From Spongilla lacustris (Eukaryota > Porifera > Demospongiae > Spongillida > Spongillidae), in NCBI GenBank assembly GCA_949361645.1, contig OX442416.1, positions 5,308,629 through 5,372,628 of the forward strand: a DNA stretch of 64,000 bases. The letters are read 5' to 3'. The position numbers were made by a program, and so were the translations under genes. How positions within the stretch are numbered: the stretch's first letter is position 1; each line of letters opens with the position of its first letter. Of this stretch, positions 55,202 to 64,000 are shown piece by piece. Below the pieces are notes generated by a model. It was given only the letters and a program-made list of their open reading frames with translations, did no database searches and had not been told where the DNA came from.

Positions 55202-56277
55202 ATGGCTGAGGGCGTAGCCTGTGTTGATGGAAACGGTTCTTTTGATAACCAAACCGACGAAGCTGCACCTACCGAGCGACCGGAAGTCGGTCTCCACAAG
55301 GAAAGTACCCGAAGCAATTGTTGAAGGTAGCTGGGTACATGTCCAAGATTGTCAGCAACAGTGAGGTGTGTTGTGACCCATGTATAGATGGACGCAGTGG
55401 TCCTGCAGAGGTATTCTGTTGTACATGTTATCGGTTCATGTGTACCTTCTGCCATGAACACCACAAACGTCTTCCAAAACTGTCCAAACACAACATTATG
55501 GTTGGACTGGACTAGGAGGGAGCCAAACAACTGCAGACCACCAGACCTTGGGACTGGGTACCCGTCAGGCCAGCTGGACCCCGAGGGCGTGGATGGTCCC
55601 CAGTCCCAGAACAGGAGTGCCTCCATGCCCTCTGACTCATCAGCGAACAGGGGACACTCCCAGAATCGTGCCACTTGTCAGGCACCTAGGGGCGGTGTCA
55701 GTGGGGTTGGTGGTGAAGACAGGTGGTCTACCCGGCACTAGCACATAAATCTCTGTACAATGACCCTGACTACGTGTACATGCATTCTGCTGTGTCCCGC
55801 ATCCCAGACGTCCAGTCCCCAGCCCCAAATTATTTGAATTATGACTTTATGCCTCCGGCTTCCTCCCTAAGCACCATCAGCGAGGTGGAGAGGCCCACCC
55901 CCTACGAGAACCACCCCCTCCCTCGGGATCTGCAAGGCGTGGCACCGGTCACCTTCCAGCCCAAGTATGAGAACGTGGAGGCTGCAAGGAGGAGCAAGGT
56001 GGGCTCCACCCACAGTGACCTGTACAAGAACGTCCTCATGAACGGGGAGCAGTTGGCGGGAACAAAGAACCTTCCTGGTTCAAATGGCAGGATCTACAAG
56101 AACTTGCAGCAGATGTTGTCGCGCGAGGGACTGCGATATTCGCATGTGGGCGTGCATGCCAAGGGGGAGGTGGTCAATCCCAGCGTCACCAGGGTCGCAT
56201 ACAATACCATGGATGTGAGGTCTACTAATGTAATTCATACACTGCAAATGGTCTCAACAGGATTTATGCTGTCTTGA
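55202..56277 (+). pseudogene. B-box zinc-finger protein with tyrosine-rich tail, frameshifted
   Basis: The ATG at 55202 opens MAEGVACVDGNGSFDNQTDE. After a one-base shift near 55305 the frame gives a B-box: VCCDPCIDG, VFCCTCYRFMCTFCHEHHK and KLSKHNIMVGLD, with the expected paired Cys/His ligands as in TRIM proteins. A TAG at 55513 ends that frame. A Ser/Gln/Gly-rich linker follows in another frame (55510-55735), and from about 55727 a third frame is open to 56277 with repeated tyrosine motifs (PYENHPLP, KYENVEAA, LYKNVLMN, IYKNLQQM). The YxN pattern is that of phosphotyrosine docking sites for Grb2-type SH2 domains. No introns are evident over 1 kb. At least three frame breaks suggest a pseudogene or assembly errors. 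A RING domain is not seen. Confidence 0.6.
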
Positions 56278-56284
56278 TTTTTTT

Positions 56285-56690
56285 CTTCTCTGTTACCACT
56301 CAATATATTGGCAACCTTCAAATCAATCACTCCAGCTCACTCTTATAGCCAAGAAGTTATGATTGCTTTATCTCTTGTTTCTGTAAACACCTTTACAATC
56401 TGTGTGATCTTTTAACTGGTTGGACTTTTGCCATTCCAAATCCATTACATCCTGCATGCCACACAACAACAAATGGTTATTATTGCATCATCCAGTTACT
56501 ATACTATTAATATTATTAGTGCTATGCCTTGTGTGAACTTGGTGTGTGTACATTTTACTGCTCTGGAGGATGAATAACAGAAGGCACACTTACAATGACA
56601 CATGTGGCATTTCAAGGAACATAAGCATATCTAACACGAACAAAACGTTTCTCATGGATAGTACGATCAAAGCAAATGTTGAGAACCAGA
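56285..56690. other. No supported gene
   Basis: AT-rich sequence between the B-box gene and the transposase-like gene; no recognisable motif. Confidence 0.4.
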
Positions 56691-56694
56691 GGTT

Positions 56695-59600
56695 GATGAT
56701 CCAGAAACGCATCTTGTTGGCAAATAATATATGCTGGTCCCTGTCGAACCTCATGCATGGTAATAATTGTCATATGTAACCGTCACCAACTCTTTTAATA
56801 GGAAGTAGATTTGTTTTGGGTTGTCTTTAAAGTGCAGCATGTACTGTATTGTACCAAACTTTGGAACAACATCATTGCATACCAATGGAACAACATCCTG
56901 AGAATTATACTCCGTTCCTTTCATTGCTACTTTTTTCATTCTGCCGGGGGGAAAAAACAAGTGCATTCACTTTTTATCACTGATTTATAAATTTACCTGT
57001 ACACTGTCGTTTGTGGATTTATACCAAAGCAGTCACTTATTGTCTCGGCCTCCTCGAATTCACAAAGTTTCATTTGCACAGCTGTAATAATTGTAATGAA
57101 ATTTAATAGATGTAAATCAGTTGTAAATAGTGCTTACCTCTCCCAGATTCAACCTGGTTAGAAAGGAACTTGTCAGCTTTTATTAGCTGGTTGCATATGA
57201 ATTGAGCGTGCCTCTTTGCAAGTGTTTTGGCAATGTTTTCAAAGTTGCCAATGACTTTTGCTAATTGCTTCATGTACTGATGCTTGGCTTCAAAACGCAT
57301 ACTCCACATATTTACCAATGGACCACACCTAAACAACAGGTTTTAAATTAACTTAACAAATATATATACACTAGAATATTACTTTTTGATCCAGCTTGGC
57401 AGATGTACGAAATAGTGCATCTTTGGGGTTAAGCGTTTACGGTACAGCTTTCGATACATATCAAGGTGTGAATGGATCATGTCTGGCATTTCATCAAGCA
57501 TTGCCTGCATTACAATACACACACTGTAAAAACTGTCACAATAAATGTATACCAACTTGCCTTTGTTATCTTTGGAGCAAATATATAATCCATGATAGAC
57601 AGAAGTTTAGTGAAATGATCCCATCTCTCATCTCTCCAATTGGGATTTGATCCCCAATGAGAAGTGGCATTGCTCTCATTAGACACCACATCTGAGCAGC
57701 TTAATAATAAATAATCATTATGGCTGGATGCAAAATACAACCAAAAAAACAAAGCATACCTGATTGTGATAATGAATTTTCCTTGTATATGGCTTCTCTA
57801 CTTATTGGTGTTGGAATATTAGCCATGTCACAATACCCAAATGCAAATTTGGACAACCAACCGTATGTTGAATTCTTCAACTGTTATAACCTTCAATTTA
57901 ATGATGCAGTGCCTTAAGATCAACTTGACTTCAATTGGACAAACTCCTTCAAACAGCACATGCATCACATCTTGGTCCGATGAGTGAAAATACGTCAGAG
58001 TATTCAAGACAGAATCACTCCTTAAACCGTACACTCTAGTGTAGTGCCGGGATAGAACACTGTCTAGCTCAAAACAATTTGCATTATGAGAGCTTTTGCT
58101 TCTTAGTTGGAACTGGACTTCAGAGAGCTGTAAACAAGTAGGTAACACTTGTAACAAAATGATCAAGTTGGTGCATGTATAATTTACAGGCAAACCCATG
58201 GACAACCTCATACTTAACTGGAGATGTGGTCATGGTTGTCCCTCCTCCCACTCTACCGATACTCACTCCTCAAATGTCCTCACATTCCATTCCCTCACAC
58301 CTTTTATCATCCCCTGCTCTTCTATCTTCTCCTGCTATCACACAACTATTCCTCCCTTTTGATTATGGAAGTTATTTATACCTCTATGGAGTTTGAGTGA
58401 GTTGGTTGGTATAGCTGTTGATATGCTGGTATGCAAGCTGTTGCATAGCATAGTGTCAACTAGTCAGGTGCTCAATTCACATGTCTTTAGAAACAAAGGG
58501 ACATGATGTATCAAACCTGCCATCATGCCAGCATCAGTGCTAAGTCAGAAGCCAGTTTAAAATTAAAATGATTACATGTCTTACATTGTCTTGCATAGTG
58601 ACTTTCGTAGCATAGCAATCACGGCAAACTCTGGTTGCCGAATGGAGGCCTATGTAGCCACCAGTCTATTCAAATGAGATTGCGCTGATGGCAGTTCAAT
58701 ACGTCATATATAATCAACTTACTAATTGCGAGGACAAGTTATCTGCTGTAATGACTGAGATTGTTCCGTGAAGTGTTTCTTATTTACCATGTATGTAGAA
58801 GTTGACACCCTGAAACCAAAAACCTTCATAGTTAAACACTTCAATATGTATTATGTATAGGGAATTTACCTTTTCAAGTTTTTTGACATCTTCAATGAAG
58901 GGTTGGAGGATAACATCAACTCCATATTTCTTAATGAATGAATACTTGCACACACATAGCAATTGAATGCTACACAATTTCGATCGCAAGAATGGGGGTA
59001 AGTTGTCCAACGTATAATAGAACATTCCTGAAATAAAATAACAATTAAACGTTCAACTTAACACCTATCGTTTGATGGGTATACCAAGCTTTTGCTTTCC
59101 TAAATGCGATCCAATAGGGTTGCAAACCTTAAACATAATAAAATTGATCCATATTAGGAGAATTATAGGAAATTCGTTATAATATACCTCCACTTCATCG
59201 TAGAATAAATGAATTTGCAAACCATTAGGGTGTACTTGAAATAAGGCATTAGACGTGAATGAGTTACCATCACAGAAGTCTGCCAGACACTGATGGGTTG
59301 AGAATCTAATAAGGGTATATAAATAAATACAGGTATCTATTCACAATCGAACACTTACGTAATTCGATACGACTGGAGATTTCAGCAAACATTGAATAGA
59401 CTGTATTAAAGGAACATCGTAGCATGAATTCTGACGTTTCCTTCAAGTTTTGACGGATATTGGCAACTGCCACTGTAGAGAGTTTCCGTTCGATTGGATC
59501 CTAAATTTATAAGCATGTTATCCTTATAGTATACGTAATACAGCTGTGCACAATTTGACGTACCACAAAAATCAAAATGGTCTTTGAAGAAATTGTGCCG

Positions 59601-60201
59601 CTGGTATTCTGTTCGCAGGCCTATGAACGGCTGTACTATATCCTATATCCATGGAAAGAAAGTGTCGTCATAGGTCATCTGTGTGAGCTGAATCGGGCGA
59701 TCGCGAGTTTGCCATACATGTAGCTATCGAGCATCGTTCAATCTCTACTAATGCCATCTTCCATATCCCTTCAAGGTCTTTTATGATGCCATTCATAGCC
59801 ATTTGCGTAATCTTTCGCTCTTCTAACGTTCTTATCACAAACTCTGCAATGGCGATCTTGAAACTGCTAGTACCCGCGGTACTATGCGAAGGACTTGCAG
59901 CTGCTGGTTCGTACCCGACGTCATCACTGGCAATGTTGTCCTCGTCTCGTAGCACTGGAATATCATCGACAAGTGGTGTTGCCAGTCCAGAATCATCTCC
60001 TAAGCGATGGCGCGAGTATGTATGTGCTCTATACGCATCACAGTGGTCCGTTGTATACAGTCTATCATATAGCCCGCAAGGAAAACTTATAACTGGCCCA
60101 AACTTGTGAGAGGCACATATGTGACTCGCAATGCCAGCTGGGCGTAGATCTGCATACAAATTACAGAGGCTGCACACAAACCTATCGCCTTTCTTCTCCA
60201 T
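56695..60201 (-). pseudogene. Multi-exon transposase-like gene (tentatively CACTA/EnSpm-type)
   Basis: Minus-strand exons in order: 60201 to about 59665 (C2H2-like finger CSLCNLYADL..H..H, acidic linker, then IAEFVIRTLEERKITQMAMN), 59640-59564 (GLRTEYQRHNFFKDHFDF), 59500-59359, 59305-59188, 59127-59085 (VCNPIGSHLGKQKL), 59027-58870 (FYYTLDNLPPFLRSKLCSIQ), 58809-58788, about 58650-58585 (GGYIGLHSATRVCRDCYATK), about 58130-57880 (QDVMHVLFEGVCPIEVKLIL), about 57680-57560 (WDHFTKLLSIMDYIFAPKIT), about 57500-57385 (LTPKMHYFVHLPSWI), about 57330-57135 (CGPLVNMWSMRFEAKHQYMK), about 56960-56700 (FGTIQYMLHFKDN). The D-x-MHx-LxEGV and GPL..W.MRFEAKH..FK blocks mark a transposase-type gene widespread in invertebrates. 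Donors such as gtaagt (59358), gtaaat and gtacgt are intact. A TAG before GGYIG and a two-base loss after YYHA indicate decay. Confidence 0.7.
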
Positions 60202-60444
60202 TTTTGACTGTAATGTATAAGATATTTGTTATATTTAATTATTCAGCTGATGCAAATACATCGGTATGCCAGGGTTTCCCACAGCATACCAAAAACAGGG
60301 CGCTCCGCCCTGTTCGAATTTTCCAGAAAATGGTTAACTCGCGCTCGTGAATTAATGATTATGTTTGTCTAAGTGCATAATTATGCGTGCGTAATCCTAC
60401 AATAATCAATTTTATCGATATAGTTATAACGATTGCGCGCGAGT

Positions 60445-63247
60445 ATGGCGTCCGCTCAGAAACAGTGTTTAATCACAACCTTCTTTCGCAAGAACCCAGC
60501 TACACCTGAACCGCGGATTTCCCTTAGCAATGACACACTACCTGCTGGACCAGCTACACCTGAACCACCGATTTCCCTTAGTAGTGACACATTGACTGCT
60601 GGAGGGAGCCAGCACACTTCATGGAAACGTAGTAGCCACAGAGGTTCTTATGACCCGCACTGGGAGATCGATTTTCCTTGGTTACGCTATGAACCAAATC
60701 ATGTCGATGGGCCGTCTATGTTTTGTACGATCTGCCAGAAGTACAGGAAGTCAATCAGGAAAGCGGTATGGGTGACAATTCCATGTCAGCAATTCTGCAA
60801 AGACAAACTGATTGAGCATCAATGAACACTAAGTCATGTTGATGCTGTCAGCGCTGAAGCATCGGCTGTGTCTGCCCACCGCTCTGGTGGTGTTTGTGCT
60901 ATGATGGAGGAACGAATATCAATTAACTCTTTGACCGCCAAGTGCATATATATATATACTAAAAATTAATTCGCATTAACCGCCAAGTGCATATATATAT
61001 GCACGCATATATATATGCACGCATATAGAAAACCAGTCTGTGTCGCACAGTTACACGCTCCGTGTACCAATAAGCCCTAGTGGCATAGAGCTATGACCGG
61101 AGCGTTGGTTTTTAATTGAAAGGAAAGCGGGAACGAACAGCTGCAGGTGTACACGTAATGGCGTCTCTATCGTCACCAGCGGCTTCGAATTTTCTACTAA
61201 AACATGGGCGAGCGAAGCCTTTTAAAACATCTGGACCTTAGATGTAACAACAAGGGATAGAACTATGGTGTTTTTATCGACTGTTTCGTACGTAGTATGC
61301 GCAATATATGGCTTCGAATCCCTGTCCGCTTCGCTCGACCTAAATCGGGTCTTGTTAGCTGCCGATTTTTTTCAAGCTAGTACACCATGTATCATAACAA
61401 ACATCATGAAACACTCTTCTATCATAGACAGTATCTTTCTAAGGAGGCTAACCGCGAGATTCTTCGAGAACAGCGACTACTAAGCAACGGCCGTACGGGT
61501 AGCCATAATTAAAAACATAACTGGCAAATAATCAATTAACTACGTTATCCGTGTTGACTGTCAAAGAGTTAAGCGGCAAGCAGTAACTGGTGCCATGAAA
61601 TGTCTTTATTGGCTTGCCAAAGAGGAAACTGCACACCACACAAAATTCAGTTCTCTGTTGGAGCTTGGTAAGCTGCTTGGTTGTGACTACTTATCAGAGC
61701 TAGAAGTTAGCAAACGTACAAATTATACTTCCCATCGTATTATTGATGAATTTTTGGTGGTACTATCAGATTTAGTGGAGCAAGATATCCTCTCCAAGGT
61801 TGCTGTAAGTCCCGCAGTTGGAATCCTATGTGATGAATCCACTGATGTGTCTAATCTGAAACAGTTGGCAGTATATGTTCGTTTCGTTTTGAATGGTAAG
61901 GCAAAGACTTGTTTTCTAAAAATCATAGATATTCCCAATGGCACAGCTGAAACTATCGAGCAAAAGCTGATTGATGCCTGTCAAAAGTGTTCAATACCTA
62001 TGGCTAACATTTTCAGCATAGGCAGTGATGGAGCGGCTGTTATGACTGGGAGGAAGACAGGTGTTGCAAAACGCATGAAGGCCCACAATAGTGAAATGTT
62101 GTCAATTCACTGTGGAGCACATAGAGTGTCTCTAGCATGTTCACAAGCTGCTCTTCAAGTTCCATATGTGAAAAAATTTGACACCTATCTCACAACTCTG
62201 TACTACTTCTTTGCCAATAGTCCTGTTTGAGAAGCAGCTTTCCACCACATACAATCATTGCTTACGGACCCCATGCTGCAACTCAAAAAGGCAGTGCACA
62301 CAAGGTGGTTGTCACATGACCAGGCAATCTCTGTCCTGCGACGCACACTCTCATCAGTTATTACCACACTGGAACGTGAAGTAGTTGAAAATGATGAAGC
62401 AGTTGCTCGTGGATTGGTTCGTGAAATTAAAACCTATAACTTCATAGCCACAGTATATCTTCTGAGTGATGTTCTTCCTGTACTTACCCAGCTAAGTCTT
62501 GTCTTTCAAACAGCTGATGTTGACCTATCAGTCATTAAGCCTCAAGTATCAGCTACAATTACATCATTGAAGTCACTTCGCAATCATTAGGGACCTCATA
62601 TGCAAGAGCTAGATAAAACATTAGGTAAGCTTTCATCTGATTTCGACATTGCTGTCACTGAGCGCTTAAAGCAAAACTTCCAAAGCAATGTTAGAAACAA
62701 GTACATTGTTCATTTGGTACAAAACCTTGAAGATAGGTTTCAAGATCTAAGCATTTTGAATTCTTTAATCACTCTTTTTGACCCCTAAACAGCTGACATC
62801 AATCAACACTCTCCATTTACCATTTTTGAATTGTATGGAAACTAGGACATAGAAATCCTTTCTACATATTTCAAAATGACAATAGTTAAAAAAAACCTTG
62901 AGTTTGAATGGCTAGGTTTCAAGTACATTTTAGTCAGTGAATTCAAGCTAATGTCGACCACTCAGGTTATGCAAACAATGTGTGAAAATTCATCTTTGGT
63001 TGAACTCTATCCAACAATTTCTAAATTACCATGTATTGCCCTGACTATACCTGTATCTACAGCTGATGTGGAAAGAGGATTTTCAACTATGAATAGAATT
63101 AAGACTGAACCCAGGAACAGACTCAATACGGAAACACTAGACAGATTAATACGACTTTCATGTGAGGGTCCTTGCATTGATGAATTCGACTATAACACTG
63201 CAGCTAAAGTTTGGTCTTCAAAATCAAATCGAAGAATCTTTGATTAG
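60445..63247 (+). pseudogene. hAT-family transposase with in-frame stops and a MITE insertion
   Basis: One continuous frame once the nested MITE is ignored. N-terminal TTF/BED-like finger (DFPWLRYEP, MFCTICQKYRK, LIEH) at 60670-60825. Catalytic core VGILCDESTDVSNLKQLAVY at about 61815-61875 (first D), FSIGSDGAAVMTGRKTGVAK at about 62013-62075 (second D), HCGAHRVSLACS, and TRWLSHDQA near 62300. The C-terminal hAT dimerisation block LYPTISKLPCIALTIPVSTA followed by DVERGFSTMNRIKTEPRNRL (about 63005-63125) keeps the Glu. Stops interrupt at 60823 (TGA), 62228 (TGA), 62588 (TAG), 62786 (TAA) and near 62844 (TAG). No net indel is needed, and most stops are one C-to-T step from CGA, CAG or CAA. Confidence 0.88.
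60927..61568. mobile_element. piggyBac-type MITE at TTAA inside the hAT transposase
   Basis: Flanked by TTAA on both sides (60923-60926 and 61569-61572). Ends CTCTTTGACCGCCAAG and the complement of CTCTTTGACAGTCAAC are inverted. Removing the element with one TTAA joins ATATCAATT to AAGCGG in frame, which marks the exact target. The inner left part has TA-rich palindromes (tgcatatatatatgcacgc). No transposase is encoded; a 72-codon frame is not recognised. Confidence 0.9.
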
Positions 63248-63389
63248 TTAACTTGTAGGATTCAGTGATCTTTTGTTGTTTTACGTATATGCATTATAAA
63301 TGTTATTATATCAGCTTATTAATTATTCATGAGCGCCCTGTTTGAAAAGCATTCTGTGGGAAACACTGATATGCACACTGCTCCTATCA

Positions 63390-63615
63390 CCTACAGTACC
63401 GTCCACGAGCAAGTTAAAAGCCCTCGCTCGACTCGCTAATGCAAGCGAATTAAGTTTGCGTGTGCTTACACGCGAGGAAACAAGTTGTGCCTTAATACTA
63501 CACGCGTGTCTTTGTACACGCGCTCGCACTCGCAACCCGCGCAAGGCGAGTACACGCGAGTAATTACACGCGAGTACACGCAATCGCTACACGCGAGCCT
63601 CGCGCGAGCACTTAT
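63390..63615. repeat. CG-rich repeat cluster ACACGCGAGT
   Basis: The word acacgcgagtacacgcgagt and variants (ctcgctcgactcgc, tacacgcgagcctcgcgcga) repeat over about 220 bp, rich in CpG in contrast with the AT-rich surroundings. It could be a degraded minisatellite or a regulatory CpG cluster. Confidence 0.7.
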
Positions 63616-64000
63616 ATTTATTTTGCAAATGTATATAATCATTATAATGCCATTCAATCTACTAGACAAATGGTATGATACATCTAGTACTATTAATTTA
63701 GAACTTGCATGTCTCTTACATGTAGTCTAGAGTATATTACATACACGCATGTATGGGCACCATAGCGCATCTGAGCAGTGAGCACTACACCAAAGCCAAT
63801 TACAATAATGCATAGAGTGTGCGCATACGCTAGCGACATAGCCACGACTGACGAGGCGTGGCTTTAAAGCATAAACGGTAAATGTTGAGAATCTATTCTA
63901 AGTATATGATTTTCAACAAAGCTATCTCTCACTAATGTCTATGCTCTCACTCTGGTATACGGTAATGGCTAATGCGTCGCCCGTAGCGGTAGGTGTGGCA
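63616..64000. other. No supported gene
   Basis: AT-rich to mixed sequence at the window edge; nothing recognised. Confidence 0.4.

Larger units (their letters stand above)
60270..63368 (+). mobile_element. hAT transposon, 3.1 kb, inactive
   Basis: Inverted ends CAGGGTTTCCCACAGCAT (60270) and the complement of CAGTGTTTCCCACAGAAT (to 63368), each followed by an inner matching block with acagggcgct. It encodes a hAT transposase on the plus strand. A clean 8-bp duplication is not visible; the flanks share gtatgc/atatgc imperfectly. A separate MITE is nested at 60927-61568. Confidence 0.88.

Overview
The window is a piece of a draft nuclear genome from an animal, most likely a marine invertebrate (a sponge or similarly basal metazoan would fit; I cannot fix the species). 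Reasons: spliced genes with small phase-compatible exons, metazoan families (ankyrin repeats, WDR37, RNF113, B-box, C2H2 finger), many DNA transposons (pogo/Tigger, piggyBac, hAT, a CACTA-like gene) and dozens of hairpin MITEs, long TG, CCCT and poly-G tracts, the very frequent word acatgta, and a 200-base N gap (14648-14847). There is no bacterial-style operon structure.

Layout. 1-4.6 kb: minus-strand ankyrin gene built of one-repeat exons, with a pogo/Tigger-like transposase in its first intron. 5.5-12 kb: an orphan exon, an RNF113-like broken gene stretched over 4.5 kb by a CCCT tract, a hairpin element and a 1.5-kb 19-bp minisatellite. 12.6-15.3 kb: nested palindromic elements and the gap. 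15.3-20.7 kb: AT-rich, almost gene-free, with hairpin elements. 21.1-23.0 and 45.5-47.4 kb: two copies of a WDR37-like gene on the minus strand, both broken and sharing some lesions. 23.0-28.7 kb: elements with GTCCCCC modules, candidate first exons (one with a signal peptide behind a TATA box), and a hAT-like MITE splitting an unknown ORF. 28.7-32.1 kb: a decayed piggyBac-like transposon.

32.3-36.4 kb is the most unusual part: about 47 degenerate units of about 85 bp, each with a 3' splice-site-like end (often ..GAACAATGCAG), a short variable block, then GTAAGTAT. In 37 units the variable block is exactly 3 nt. In the others it is 6, 9, 12 or 0 nt; one unit reads 7 or 0. Read as codons in array order there is no stop. 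This looks like a gene cut into single-codon microexons by homologous introns, reminiscent of schistosome micro-exon genes, or an ORF colonised by introner-like introns.

37.6-44.1 kb: a foldback element, a purine minisatellite, a Ty3/Gypsy-like gag/LTR remnant, a 1.58-kb near-perfect palindrome, and one small minus-strand gene. 49.5-51.9 kb: a spliced plus-strand gene starting with a C2H2 finger, eight later exons in matching phase. 52.2-54.6 kb: TIR elements with clear target duplications, one carrying a RecQ-helicase-like fragment. 55.2-56.3 kb: a frameshifted B-box protein with a tyrosine-rich tail. 56.7-60.2 kb: a multi-exon transposase-like gene. 60.3-63.4 kb: a hAT element whose transposase is interrupted by nonsense codons and by a TTAA-flanked MITE. 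Most genes here are remnants; the ankyrin gene, the small gene at 43.8 kb and the 49.5-51.9 kb gene are the best candidates for function.
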